From assembly GCA_009829735.1 (NCBI GenBank), contig CM020619.1, forward strand, positions 32,374,685 through 32,438,684: a DNA stretch of 64,000 bases, in the 5' to 3' direction. Origin of the DNA: Pyropia yezoensis (lineage: Eukaryota > Rhodophyta > Bangiophyceae > Bangiales > Bangiaceae). Shown here piece after piece: positions 22,481-32,408 of the stretch; the stretch's first letter is position 1; each line of letters opens with the position of its first letter. The position numbers were made by a program, and so were the translations under genes. The notes beneath the pieces were generated by a model. That model saw only the letters and a program-made list of their open reading frames with translations, did no database searches and was not told the origin of the DNA.

Positions 22481-23240
22481 GGGCAGCCCTCAACATATTC
22501 GTGATGGTGTCAGCGACCCGTGCCAGCCAATAGGGCGACAGGGTGCGGGGAAGAGGACGGAGGTGGTGACGGTGGTGGGTCTGGGGAAGAGGACGGCGCG
22601 ACGTCGGTGGTGATCGAGGGGGGTTCAAAGGGTGAAGGTCGTCTTTGATCTGTGTCTGTGGTTGCCCGTCCGGTCTCCCCCGGTGGCGCCGACACTCACG
22701 CACTATATACTCGCGTCGGGGCACCCGAGGTGCCCCAAAGCATGCGTTTCCCCGTCGCGCCGCCGGTAGGCACAAAACGGCCGAAAAACCTAGCATGGCT
22801 CTCAAAAAAAAGCATGGGCGGGCGTGCGCACTAAAAAAGCGCAGCTCCAGATTGCCCCAAACAAAGGGGTCCGCCGTGCGGCGCCTAGTGCGCCGACCCA
22901 GCCGGCCCCAGACGCCAGTCGGTCCGAAGGCCCGAGAGGTGTGTAAGCACGGTTCGATAAAGTCGACCGAATAGACTTGCCCGCTAGCCAGTCACATCGC
23001 TGCAATGCTGCAGCGAGGACGTTCTAACGGACTCTCCAGTTGTGGCAGATGTGGCTCGTCATGGGTGCTGACGGTGGCGGCTTTCGACAGGCCATGATGG
23101 GCTGTCGATGGCTGCTGTCGTGCGGCCGGCAGACACCGTGAGACAGCGGCTGACTCATCTGGAGTCTGGAAGGTACACCGCGTCATGCCCAACAATACAA
23201 GGAGTCGATCCATGTTGCCAGGAGTTGGTTCGGTAGGATC
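22481..23240. other. Region without a supported gene
   Basis: Overlapping frames on both strands show no family resemblance. A TATATA-containing stretch at 22703-22711 could be a promoter remnant, without other support. The region leads into the short LTR of element D. Confidence 0.4.
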
Positions 23241-23306
23241 TGTAAGGAGAGGTCCCAGAGATTATCCCTTAGGTATTAGGCATGGGATTAGGGGGAAGTC
23301 CTTACA
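23241..23306 (-). repeat. Possible very short 3' LTR of element D
   Basis: On the minus strand this 66-bp segment begins TGTAAGGA and ends TCCTTACA, a perfect 8-bp inverted terminal repeat with TG...CA ends. It follows directly after the polypurine tract AAGGGGGGGAGG (23307-23318) and the stop of the element D pol remnant. An LTR of this size is unusual, so the call is tentative. Confidence 0.4.
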
Positions 23307-23316
23307 CCTCCCCCCC

Positions 23317-23449
23317 TTAGGACGTGCGTCGAAGGAAAGCGTCGAGAACCTCAGGTGCGTTCGCAAGGTCTTTGCGTCGTTAGCGACGTGTTCTTGCTGA
23401 CATCGCATCCTTTCCACTTGACCAGGTACTGCAGTCGTCCACGGCGTCT
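23317..23449 (-). pseudogene. Element D: chromodomain end of a Ty3/gypsy pol
   Basis: Reading from 23449 down, the frame gives RRGRLQYLVKWKGCDVSKNTS, a chromodomain with the Tyr and Trp-Lys-Gly typical of chromoviruses. A frameshift follows, then DLANAPEVLDAFLRRTS and the stop at 23317. It is the direct continuation of the fragment at 51349-50803, split off by the insertion of element A: both sides carry CGTCT, and the frame continues across. Confidence 0.85.
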
Positions 23450-23812
23450 TGTAGCAATATGGTTGTCCGTATTGTGACCCTAATATTAGGGGGGCTACTT
23501 CTAATCCTTAACTTTCAATTTGAGAGTCCGTACTGGTCACGGTATCTATAAGTTACGTATGACCAGAGGGACTTGCATCTTGGGGTGGAGGGTAGTTAGT
23601 AGTGTCTCCGAGGGTTTATAACGAGGGGGCCGGTGGCGAATCCACCGCCGGCCAAGGTAGAACAACAAACCCCTCCCATTTGGGCTCCCATCTTGGTCCC
23701 GTGGCTTGCGCTCCAAGGACAGCAACCTTGGCCTCCCGGTGACGTTGGTGCCGATCCCCCTTGGTGAGTGTTCCCTGAGAGTGGACGCGCGACGGATTCC
23801 TATTGTGCTACA
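23450..23812 (+). mobile_element. 5' LTR of element A
   Basis: The LTR carries the likely promoter of the sense transcript: a TTTATAA box at 23615-23621 followed by a GC-rich hairpin at 23628-23653 that is kept in all family A LTRs. The ends are TGTAGC and GCTACA. Confidence 0.95.
23615..23653 (+). promoter_or_regulatory. TATA-like box and conserved hairpin in LTR A
   Basis: TTTATAA at 23615-23621 is followed 6 nt later by GGCCGGTGG-CGAATCCA-CCGCCGGCC, which forms a strong hairpin. In the solo LTR (19314) and the LTR at 51355 the stem is perfect (GGCCGGCGG). The position fits the start of the transcript leader. Confidence 0.55.
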
Positions 23813-23813
23813 T

Positions 23814-23832
23814 TGGTGGAGAAGCAGGGGAC
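23814..23832 (+). other. Primer binding site of element A
   Basis: TGGTGGAGAAGCAGGGGAC begins with TGG one base after the LTR end, as expected for pairing to a tRNA 3' CCA end. Element B has the same sequence with one difference. The tRNA was not identified. Confidence 0.75.
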
Positions 23833-24037
23833 GGGTTTCCGTCACCCTTGTGGTGACGCCGTCTTCGGCCCTGGCACACGGATAGGGATCCGGTCCTTTT
23901 CTTGTACTCGTGGTGTTGCGACCTGATCGATTGTGTTGAGCTTTTACCTGTGACTGTGACCTACTGTTACTCTCCCCAATCTACCCCCTCGCTCTCTTAT
24001 TCGTGGTGGTCGTTGCGTCGGTTGACTGATTGTGACC

Positions 24038-25783
24038 ATGTCTACCCAAGAGACGGGGAACGTTCAAGATGACGGATCGGCGTCGACGCCGACCCCGGAG
24101 GTGACTACGGGAACCGGGATCGGGAACCCGATCGATAACATTGAGACGCCAATGCTTTCCGGTGCCGGATCGACGTTTGGCACGGCTCGGACGGCAGGAG
24201 GCGGGGGCCCGCCTCAACTGTCGTCGACCGACCTCACTCCGCCGCCTCCTTCACCAGGGGATTCCCTGATGGCATCATTGGCCCGCATCGAGGCCCGGTT
24301 TTCCGGGCTCGACGCCCGTCAAGATCGGACGGAGGACGCAATGGCAGTGTTGATGTCAACACGGCACACGACGGGACCCCGTCGTGTTCCTCCCACACCG
24401 GTACGGTTCGAACCGGCCGGACTACTTTCGGAGTCCACCAGGGTCAACCCCGGTGTTGCTACTCCTGGACAACCCCCGGACACAATGGGGTATGGGTCCG
24501 ACTCGTCGGCAGAGTTGGAACGGAGTCACACGGAGCGATACGCTCGGAGCACCCGAAGCGGACTCCGCGGACACGACCCGGCGGATACGTACGCCGGGGA
24601 AGAGTCGGTTATTGGGGGAGGGGGTACCCTCTCGCAGTACCCCCACGACGAAGGAGGCCCGGCAACTCGGGTTCCCGAGGTGCCGACGCCTGAAGTACCA
24701 TCTTCAGTGGTGGAAGCTATGACCGCGCAGGTAACTGCGAGCCTACTGAAGCGGATGGAGTCCGATGAGTTCGCTCATCAACTGGCTAAGCGACTGGATA
24801 TCCAGGACGCTGACACGGAGATCGTCAACGAGGTCTTCCGGTCGGTTCTTACTCCGGAACGTTATCGTTTGGAGGACCGCTCTACCACCGTATCGGAATC
24901 GATGCGTAATACGTCGCATCGGGCGATCCGCTCTATGCAGACCCTTATGAAGGGAGTCCCTATGTTCGGGGGGCCGAACGGACGCCCGTTGGCAGTCATC
25001 GGCTTCTTGACTAGCTTCAAGGCAGCCGCAGACAAGGCGCTCGTTAACGAGGGGCTGGCCCTGGAGATCCTCCCGTTCTTTGTTGATGAACGGGTGCGAG
25101 GCATTCTTCGCCAGGCATCCCCGATGCCGGGAATGAGGGTCGCGGCCACCCCCATGGATTACCGTGGGATATTGAAGGAGCTGCTGAGCAGCTACCTCAG
25201 TGAGGACAAGTGCGAGGACCACTATCGGGCCCTTCGCACTGCCACCGCCCAGTCCTGGGAGGATGAGGAGATGTTTGGACGCCGGATCCAAGAGCTCGAC
25301 TACGAGCTGGGGAAGCTCCTCGGAGAAGGGGAGCTACGGGCCATCCTGTTCGCAGGAGTACCCAACTACGTGCGGATATCCGCACGGGGCGCCAACACGG
25401 CACGGACGAACTTCAGTCGACTGATGCATATGTGCAAGTCCCTAGGGGACGCCTACCGGGTTCTACACCCGGAGTGTGCCTTGGCCCCGAAGCCCAAGGG
25501 TGAGGGAGGCAAGCCCAGTCTTACCCCGGTACCGAGGCAAGAGAAGGTGGAACGTAAGGCCGCACCAGTACTGGTGGCGACCGAACATACCCCTATTGGT
25601 GAGGGTGACCCTCTAGTCGACCAACAGGGCCACCTGTTGCTACCGGCGACGCCGGTGATTGATGAACATGGTACGGTAGCGTACATCGCCCCGGCTGGAA
25701 CCCAGTTCCAGGTCAACGAAGGAACGGGACGGCGCGTCCCGTATGTGCGGACTACGGGGTACTCCCCGGTGACGGGTAACCCT
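24038..25783 (+). CDS. Gag of element A, N-terminal part (split by element B)
   Basis: Gag forms the particle that packages the element RNA. The frame starts at the ATG at 24038 (GACCATG context) and runs 582 codons to the ACCCT target site, where element B interrupts it. The first 200 or so residues are Thr/Pro/Gly-rich and disordered. The region from about 230 to 480 is helical with the compact character of a retrotransposon capsid (for example MEYRGI-like and YRALRTATAQSWEDEEMF segments). The reading frame resumes exactly after the nested element at 42312, so the gene was intact when B inserted. The last codons before the next stop inside element B (to 25852) belong to LTR B. Confidence 0.85.
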
Positions 25784-26251
25784 TGTGGCAGTATTGACCC
25801 CCAGGTAGGGGGCAACACGTGCCATGCAAGGGGCGGCAGGCCACTAGCCTGATCCGTTCCTCCCCCTGCATTTGGGTCCATATTCCCTAAGTTCGGGATA
25901 GTTAGCTTAGTAGTAAATCCAACTTGGATTTAAGGGTTTTCTGCATTTATCGTCTTGAATTTTCGTGTGGCCCGGTGGGCAGGTGCTGGGGTGGGAGATT
26001 CTGAGTGGCGAGATTCTGAGTGGACCCTGGGGGGATAAGGGGAGGGACAGCGGGGCTTGGCCCTGCGTCCCCGTCCCGACCAAGAAACTGTTGGACCACA
26101 CACCATCTTCTTGTTTGTCCGTGGGGGGATTGCCCCACAACAGGGATAGAGTGTGTGCGACTTGCACTTCTTCCGGTTCCCCCGACACGGGAGGCAGCCC
26201 TCGCACACCGCCCCAACTTGGGTACTGTGTGTGCGAGTGGTTTTTGCCACA
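25784..26251 (+). mobile_element. 5' LTR of element B
   Basis: 468 bp, with TGTGGCA...TGCCACA termini. It contains a 17-nt palindrome at 25915-25931 and a 15-bp tandem repeat GAGATTCTGAGTGG(C) at 25995-26023. No clear TATA box was seen. Confidence 0.95.
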
Positions 26252-26253
26252 TT

Positions 26254-26272
26254 TGGTGGAGCAGCAGGGGAC
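26254..26272 (+). other. Primer binding site of element B
   Basis: TGGTGGAGCAGCAGGGGAC lies 2 nt after the LTR and differs by one base from that of element A, so both families probably use the same tRNA primer. Confidence 0.75.
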
Positions 26273-26370
26273 AGAGGTAAACTTTACCTCCGGGTGCACC
26301 CGGGTGTAGGGGGCCCTCTGTCTCAGAGGAACGGTGGACTTGGACCGTGTCATACGGATCGTTAGCCAAC

Positions 26371-28317
26371 ATGGCTAGCTCGGACCCCCCGTCGTCCGGG
26401 GAGTACGCGGGTGACGCACGTACTTCAGTGCCTTTGAATACTGGTGAGACACAGGTGGGTTTACCTGGGGTCGCAGAGGGACTAGAGGTCCCTCAAGCCA
26501 GCAGGACTGGAAGTACGGGCGGGCAACAGGCCACCCCGACTCAGTCGGGAGTTCACTCGGGTGACACTTCTGACGTGGGTGGGCCGAAGTCTGGCCACCG
26601 CGTGGTATACTCAACGGGAACGTCCCAAGGGGTGAGGACTGTCCCCGCGAGTTCCACTCGGGTTGGAGCCAACTTTGGCATGGAGCCATCGCCAACTAGG
26701 CTTTCGGAGGACGGCGGACCTCCGTTGGTCGGCGATGGGCTCGCGCCCATGCCCCCGGTTGAGACCCCTGAGGAACGTGGTTACCCCTCAGGTGGACTCC
26801 CGGAGGCGGACCGAGACTCAACTGGAGTCGTCAATCCACTCCTCGCGGAAACTGTCCGTCGGGAGGCGACCAATGTGTTGCGGCAGACTTTGCCGGACCT
26901 GGTGGTCACGATGACGAATACTATTCTGAATCAGATTGTAGCGAGTTTGCCAGATGGCCTGAATGTCCAGACCGGATTGGGGCTTTCGAGCCCACAGGCG
27001 CAGGGGGAATCCCTCCCCACGCCTATCTCGGGTCGCCCCGAACTGGGGGCGACACCTGTGACTCCCAACGAGGGAGCCACACCATACGCGGTGGGGCGTA
27101 CGCCCTTCACGGGGGAGTTCCCCTCGGAAACGCCGGCGGCTACACCAAGCTCGCCGTACCAGACTACAGGCACTGAGGGTGGACTTACCCCAGTGCCACA
27201 GCGGCTGTTCCCTCAACGTGAGGTGCCGCCCAAGATTCAGGTAGCCAACCCGGTCTACCAGCGGATCTTTGACTGTGAGACCTACGCCCTCCACAACAAG
27301 TCGGTGGCGTATGGTCCTGACCAGGCCCGAGCCATGGGCCGTGCCAAGAAGAATGCACTTCATTCTTTTGGGCACAGAGCGGAGTGGGATGGAACTCCCC
27401 CCCTCCGTGTCTTTGAGTTCCTACGTCGTTTCACAAAAGCCTGTGACGACAATGCCATAAGTGAAGGCATGGCTTTTTACATGCTACAGGAGTTTACGAA
27501 GGGAGACCTGCGGACAGAACTTATGTCCGTCATGCCCAGCTCCTCAAGTGGAGGCGCTGGGGAGGTGACGTCCTATTTGGAGCTCGTCAACTGGTTGTTG
27601 AGGGCCATGGTTGATGAAGCGGCGTTGGCTTCTCAAGTCGAGGAGTTTACGCAAGCCCATCAGGAAGAGGCGGAGGACGAGTTGTCCTTTGCGGAGCGAG
27701 TCCGTAAGCTCAACAATCTTTGTGGGTTTCTTCATCCACAAGCTGTGGTGAAGAGTCGGTTTGTGGAAGGACTCCACTGGTCAGTCCGGATGGAGACCCG
27801 GGAGCATAACACTGCCCGGGCGACCCTGGCCGAGTTGGCTAGGTTCGCCTACCGCAGAGGCGAGGCCTACCGCAAGTTGCGGGAAGAACAACGCCAGGAG
27901 CGTCAGGCCGAGTTGGCCAAGGAACGGGAAGAGGCGCGCCAGGCCAGAGAGTTGCGAGAGGCACGCCGAATCCGCAAGGAGAGGGTGGTAGCTGCCGTGG
28001 GAACTTCCCAAGGTACCTCGTCGTCTTCCCCAGTTGGGAAGACCCCTCCGGGAACTGATCATCGGTGTTGGAACTGCAACTCCGATGGTCACTGGGCATA
28101 TGATTGCCCCAAGTTGAGTAAACGCATCCAACAGCTTGTTAGGAATGCGAGTAAGAAGTCGGCTACGAACGAAGTGCGTTCACGCCGCGAGGGTGGGTCT
28201 CGACCAGTGGTGGCGGTCGCCACACCCTCGACGGAGGGGGCGGACACGTCGTCCTCGGACTCGTCGTCGTCCCCTTCGCCCTCAGATTCGGACGCCAAGT
28301 CGGCGGGAAACGAATGA
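26371..28317 (+). CDS. Gag of element B
   Basis: The ATG at 26371 has a strong context (AACATGG) and opens a 648-codon frame. The first 290 residues are Thr/Pro/Gly-rich. Next comes a helical capsid-like region, a Lys/Glu/Arg-rich coiled-coil-like stretch (REEQRQERQAELAKEREEA), and near residue 566 a CCHC zinc knuckle, CWNCNSDGHWAYDC, that binds RNA. A Ser/Asp-rich acidic tail follows. The stop TGA overlaps the pol start as ATGA, so pol may be translated by termination and reinitiation. The copy in element F is similar throughout. Confidence 0.92.
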   Translation: MASSDPPSSGEYAGDARTSVPLNTGETQVGLPGVAEGLEVPQASRTGSTGGQQATPTQSGVHSGDTSDVGGPKSGHRVVYSTGTSQGVRTVPASSTRVGANFGMEPSPTRLSEDGGPPLVGDGLAPMPPVETPEERGYPSGGLPEADRDSTGVVNPLLAETVRREATNVLRQTLPDLVVTMTNTILNQIVASLPDGLNVQTGLGLSSPQAQGESLPTPISGRPELGATPVTPNEGATPYAVGRTPFTGEFPSETPAATPSSPYQTTGTEGGLTPVPQRLFPQREVPPKIQVANPVYQRIFDCETYALHNKSVAYGPDQARAMGRAKKNALHSFGHRAEWDGTPPLRVFEFLRRFTKACDDNAISEGMAFYMLQEFTKGDLRTELMSVMPSSSSGGAGEVTSYLELVNWLLRAMVDEAALASQVEEFTQAHQEEAEDELSFAERVRKLNNLCGFLHPQAVVKSRFVEGLHWSVRMETREHNTARATLAELARFAYRRGEAYRKLREEQRQERQAELAKEREEARQARELREARRIRKERVVAAVGTSQGTSSSSPVGKTPPGTDHRCWNCNSDGHWAYDCPKLSKRIQQLVRNASKKSATNEVRSRREGGSRPVVAVATPSTEGADTSSSDSSSSPSPSDSDAKSAGNE

Positions 28318-31300
28318 CCGTTGGAGCTGGTCGTCCGAAGCTCACAACGGCAGCCTCGGCCAAGTGGGCCAAGAGGACGAACCAACCGTGTCGGATACTG
28401 CGGCGACCTAAGGGAGTCCGCCCACCTCGGGTGGGACTTCCCAAGAACGTAAACCCACGTCGGGTCATCGCGGTGCTGACGGGTGAGAACTTCCAGGTGG
28501 CTGGACGGGTGCAACTTGCCCCCGGCCGCGCCTGTTGTGCCCGTATCGTACTTGATACCGGGTCAGGAGCCTCCTTGATACGCAAGTCGCTATTACCAAA
28601 GGGGATGAGGCTCCAACGCTGGAAGTCTAAAGCTGACCATCTGATCGATATCAATGGTGGGGTACTTCCCATCGTTGGTGCCGTGACCCTACCAACTCGG
28701 TTGGGGACCCATGAGGTCGACGTGACCTATGGTGTAGTTGAGAATATATCGGTACCCCTGCTTCTGGGTACCCCTTATGTCGTAACACAAGTGCCTTTGA
28801 TTTGTGGCCCTGAGTACTGGGTCAAGTTGATGAATGGGGAGACTATCCCCATCCTTGGTAAGGGAAAGTCTGTGGCTCCTGTGACAGTTTCACAGTCGAA
28901 GCCTGTTTGTTCTGTGAGGGAAGGGTTTACTGCTACTCTGCGTTTAGCCCGTAAAGTCACGTTGCCCCCCAACTCGGTGGCGCACGTGGATGTTGTAACT
29001 GATTATGCGGGGAACGGGTTGGTGCACCCTAACCCCCGTCTTGCTCGCAAGCACCAAGTGCATGTTGCCCTTGGCACGATGGACTCCAAAGCCGGAGTCC
29101 CGTGGAGGATCCAGGTGATGAACCTGAGCTCGTCGCCCAAGTTCTTCAAGTCGGGGGCCAAGTTCGGCTATATCGACCAACACGAGGGACCGGTAGTAGC
29201 GGTCACCCTCAGCGCGGGCGCAAGTAGCGACCCGAAGTCCGGAAAGGAGAAGCATCAAGCCAAGTCGGCCGCCTCTCCTCGGCCCCAGGTAAACATGGAG
29301 GGTGTTCCACCCAGGTTGAGGGTTCAAGTTGAACGCCTCTTGGACCAATATCACAAGTTGTGGGATGGTCAATTGGGACTCATGAGAGCTACCCAACACC
29401 GGATCGAGTTGAAACCCGGTGCGCCCCCTATACGCCAACAACCGTATAGGGGGGGACCCCGTTCAAGGGCCCTCGTTAAGGAGCAAGTTGCTCGCATGGA
29501 GGCCCTCGATGTGATCGAGGCCAGCAACGCCGAGTGGGCGAGTCCGGTGGTGATCGTCCCCAAAGTTGATGGGACCCCCCGGTTCTGTATCGACTACCGT
29601 AAGCTCAACGAGAGCACGGTGAAGGATAGTTATCCCCTACCTCGGATGGATGACTGCCTGGACTCTCTGGGGGAGGCAAACGTGTTCTCTACCCTGGACT
29701 GTAACGCGGGGTACTGGCAAATTCCCATTGCCCCGGAGGACAGGCATAAAACTACCTTTACCTGTCACTGTGGTACCTACCAGTGCAAGCGTCTACCGTT
29801 TGGCCTGTGTAACGCGCCGGCAACTTTCCAGCGCGCTATGGACATGATTCTGGCCGGAGTACGGTGGCAGATCTGTCTCGTGTACCTAGACGATATCATT
29901 GTGTTCTCCCGAAGTCCGGAGGAACACATTGGCCATCTTGGCCAGGTGTTCAAGCTACTTGCTGACGCCGGAGTGTCACTGAAGGCGAGTAAGTGCCACC
30001 TCTTCACTCAAGAGGTGGAGTACTTGGGACATGTTGTCCGTCCGGGGCGTCTCAGTGTCAACGAGAAAAACTTGAGGGCCATCCGCAAGGCTCAGTACCC
30101 CCGGACCCAGACCCAGATGAGGAGCTTCCTCGGGATGTGTAACGTGTACCGACGTTTCACTAAGGGCTTCGCCAAAGTGGCGAAGCCGTTGAATGAGTTA
30201 GTGAGCTCAACGCTACCGAAGAACCTGCCTCCCCCAAGTCGGGTGGAGCAGGAATCCTTTGAGACTCTTCGGGACCTTCTGCTGAAGCCCCCTATCCTGG
30301 CTATTCCCAGGTTGGGAGGCCACTACATCCTGGATGTGGACGCTAGCTACGACCAACTTGGTTGTGTGTTGCTTCAGCAACAGCCGGACAAGGAGTACTT
30401 GCCGGTGGGATACTTCAGCAAGGGGCTAAACTCGGCTGAGAAGAACTACGGAGTCACCGAGTTGGAAGGACTCGCAGTGGTATGGGCGGTGACGTCACTT
30501 CGTCACTACCTAGAGGGTGAGAAGTTCCTCATCCGCTGTGACCACCGCGCGTTGCAGTTCATCTTCAAGACGGACTGTACGAACACTCGTCTCAACCGGT
30601 GGAGGGTGCGACTTGCACCCTTCAACTTTGATATTGAGTACCGACCTGGCAGGCAACATGCCCTTGCCGACGGCCTCTCTCGGGTACCTACCGAGGGACT
30701 GGACACCACCCCAGTCGATGAGGACATCCCCATCGTGGGGGTAGTCACGCGCTCGGGTCAGGCGTTGAATCCCGAGGCGCCAGGGAACAAGAAGTACTTG
30801 CCCCTGTCCCTGGACGAAGTAGTGAAGGCCCAGGCCGAGGATCCCTTCTGCAAGTCGCAGAGGGATACCCTGGATACAGTGGCGGAGACGCGGTTCTTCC
30901 TGGGAGACGATGGCCTCCTCATGAGGAGGGGGGTATTCCAGGGGACCGAACAACTTGTCGTCCCCGCATCCCTCAAGGACAGTATCCTTGAGAGGGAGCA
31001 TAACGCTCCCACGGGTGGACACCTGGGGTCTAGTAAACTATACCAGACCCTGAGGACCAGGTACTACTGGCCGTCCATGGTGGTGGACATCTACAGTTGG
31101 GTGGCTGCCTGCACAAGTTGTGCACAGAACCGTCTGATGGAACGGCGGCCTAGTACGGCTATGCTATTGTTCCCGGCCAAGGAGCCCTTCGCCGCGTTGG
31201 CGATGGACATCCTTGGGCCACTGCCAGTGACCGAGGAGGGCAACCAGTACCTCCTGGTCATCTGTGACCGCTTCACGAAACTTACGCGAGCGATCCCACT

Positions 31301-32297
31301 GGCAGAGATCACGGCCATGTCGGTCGTGTCAGCCTTCCTAGATCACTGGGTTGCCGCGTATGGCATTCCGGATAGTACACTATCGGACAATGGACCGCAA
31401 TTTGCGTCTGTACTGTTTCAAGGAGTGCTGGATATGTTGGGGGTTAAGGCAAACTATGCCACCCCCTACCACCCACAAACTAATGGGCAGGTGGAGCGCT
31501 TCAACAAAACTATTGTTAGGCAGCTGCGCCATTATGTGAGTGAGCACGTGAAGACGTGGGACCAATACATTTCTATTCTGACCACTGCCTACAATTCGCA
31601 GGTTCACTCATCTACCGGGGAAGTACCCCTCGCTTTTGTGACCCCCCGTCGCGTGCGGTCTATTGCCGTGCGGCGGCCGCTCCCAACTAGGGAGGATGGT
31701 GGCAGTGCGCCCACTCCTACTGAGAGTAAGGCGGAGTTCGCTGCTAGGCTTGAAAACCTCATCCCTAAAGTCAGGGCTGAGATGGACAAAGCACAAAAGC
31801 GCTACAAGCGTACCTTTGACAAAAAGGTGCGCAACGCCAAGCATGTCCCCGAGCAGGGTGACTGGGTATTGGTCCACTCACACACCCCAACTGGGGGTAA
31901 GTTGGTGTTCCAGACGAAGGGGCCGTACCAGGTCCTTCGTACTGATGGGCGGCGCTTCACCATCGAAAGTGACGATGGGGTCCGCACAGTGAACGGACAG
32001 GACGTGGTCAAAGTTGCACCACCGCCTGCAGGCGACCCAGCTTGGGCGCGTGCTTTGAAAACGTGGCGCCTGCCCTCGCTGCCTGCAGCCAAACAGGGCC
32101 CGCAGGAGTACGTGTTCGACAAGTTCATCGACCACGGCTGGGATGAGGATACTGACCGCCTCATGTTGAGGGTGCGTTGGTTTGGCTACAAAGCCAAGGA
32201 TGATACGTGGGAGTATGTGGAGGACCTTCCTGCTGAGAAGGTCCGGGCGTACTGTGCCCGGAACGAGATAGACCCTAACAGCCCTCCCTCAACGTGA
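28314..32297 (+). CDS. Pol polyprotein of element B
   Basis: The intact frame of 1327 codons starts at the ATG inside the gag stop. Domains in order: aspartic protease with LDTGSGAS at 80-87; reverse transcriptase about 420-600 with [23 protein letters not shown] and YLDD at 524-527; RNase H from about 670 (ILDVDASYDQLG); integrase with a His2-Cys2 finger near 893-940 and catalytic Asp, Asp, Glu around 965, 1025 and 1060 (AMDILG, LSDNGPQF, GQVERFNK); and a C-terminal chromodomain near 1266-1312 (FDKFIDHGW...RVRWFGYK..DTWEYVEDL). The chromodomain places it among chromoviruses, where this module guides integration to certain chromatin. All catalytic residues seem present, so this copy may be functional. 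Confidence 0.96.
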   Translation: MTVGAGRPKLTTAASAKWAKRTNQPCRILRRPKGVRPPRVGLPKNVNPRRVIAVLTGENFQVAGRVQLAPGRACCARIVLDTGSGASLIRKSLLPKGMRLQRWKSKADHLIDINGGVLPIVGAVTLPTRLGTHEVDVTYGVVENISVPLLLGTPYVVTQVPLICGPEYWVKLMNGETIPILGKGKSVAPVTVSQSKPVCSVREGFTATLRLARKVTLPPNSVAHVDVVTDYAGNGLVHPNPRLARKHQVHVALGTMDSKAGVPWRIQVMNLSSSPKFFKSGAKFGYIDQHEGPVVAVTLSAGASSDPKSGKEKHQAKSAASPRPQVNMEGVPPRLRVQVERLLDQYHKLWDGQLGLMRATQHRIELKPGAPPIRQQPYRGGPRSRALVKEQVARMEALDVIEASNAEWASPVVIVPKVDGTPRFCIDYRKLNESTVKDSYPLPRMDDCLDSLGEANVFSTLDCNAGYWQIPIAPEDRHKTTFTCHCGTYQCKRLPFGLCNAPATFQRAMDMILAGVRWQICLVYLDDIIVFSRSPEEHIGHLGQVFKLLADAGVSLKASKCHLFTQEVEYLGHVVRPGRLSVNEKNLRAIRKAQYPRTQTQMRSFLGMCNVYRRFTKGFAKVAKPLNELVSSTLPKNLPPPSRVEQESFETLRDLLLKPPILAIPRLGGHYILDVDASYDQLGCVLLQQQPDKEYLPVGYFSKGLNSAEKNYGVTELEGLAVVWAVTSLRHYLEGEKFLIRCDHRALQFIFKTDCTNTRLNRWRVRLAPFNFDIEYRPGRQHALADGLSRVPTEGLDTTPVDEDIPIVGVVTRSGQALNPEAPGNKKYLPLSLDEVVKAQAEDPFCKSQRDTLDTVAETRFFLGDDGLLMRRGVFQGTEQLVVPASLKDSILEREHNAPTGGHLGSSKLYQTLRTRYYWPSMVVDIYSWVAACTSCAQNRLMERRPSTAMLLFPAKEPFAALAMDILGPLPVTEEGNQYLLVICDRFTKLTRAIPLAEITAMSVVSAFLDHWVAAYGIPDSTLSDNGPQFASVLFQGVLDMLGVKANYATPYHPQTNGQVERFNKTIVRQLRHYVSEHVKTWDQYISILTTAYNSQVHSSTGEVPLAFVTPRRVRSIAVRRPLPTREDGGSAPTPTESKAEFAARLENLIPKVRAEMDKAQKRYKRTFDKKVRNAKHVPEQGDWVLVHSHTPTGGKLVFQTKGPYQVLRTDGRRFTIESDDGVRTVNGQDVVKVAPPPAGDPAWARALKTWRLPSLPAAKQGPQEYVFDKFIDHGWDEDTDRLMLRVRWFGYKAKDDTWEYVEDLPAEKVRAYCARNEIDPNSPPST

Positions 32298-32408
32298 GGG
32301 AAGGCCGAGCAACAGTGCCAAGAGAGTGCTTCAAGTCGAAGTGGTACGCAGAGTGGCTTTAAACTACAGCCCTAACCCTCACACTCTCACAACAAAGGCA
32401 GCTGCCAA
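32298..32408. other. Spacer between the convergent pol and antisense genes of B
   Basis: Only 111 bp separate the pol stop from the end of the antisense ORF on the opposite strand. It must hold any 3' processing signals for both transcripts, or the two transcripts overlap. No AATAAA-like signal was recognised. Confidence 0.6.

Noticed and set aside
30506-31022. Minus-strand frames opposite pol of element B (also repeated opposite the other pol copies)
   Set aside because: They recur only because pol recurs, lie opposite conserved domains and have no start context or family; unlike the 3' antisense gene, their persistence is explained by pol itself.
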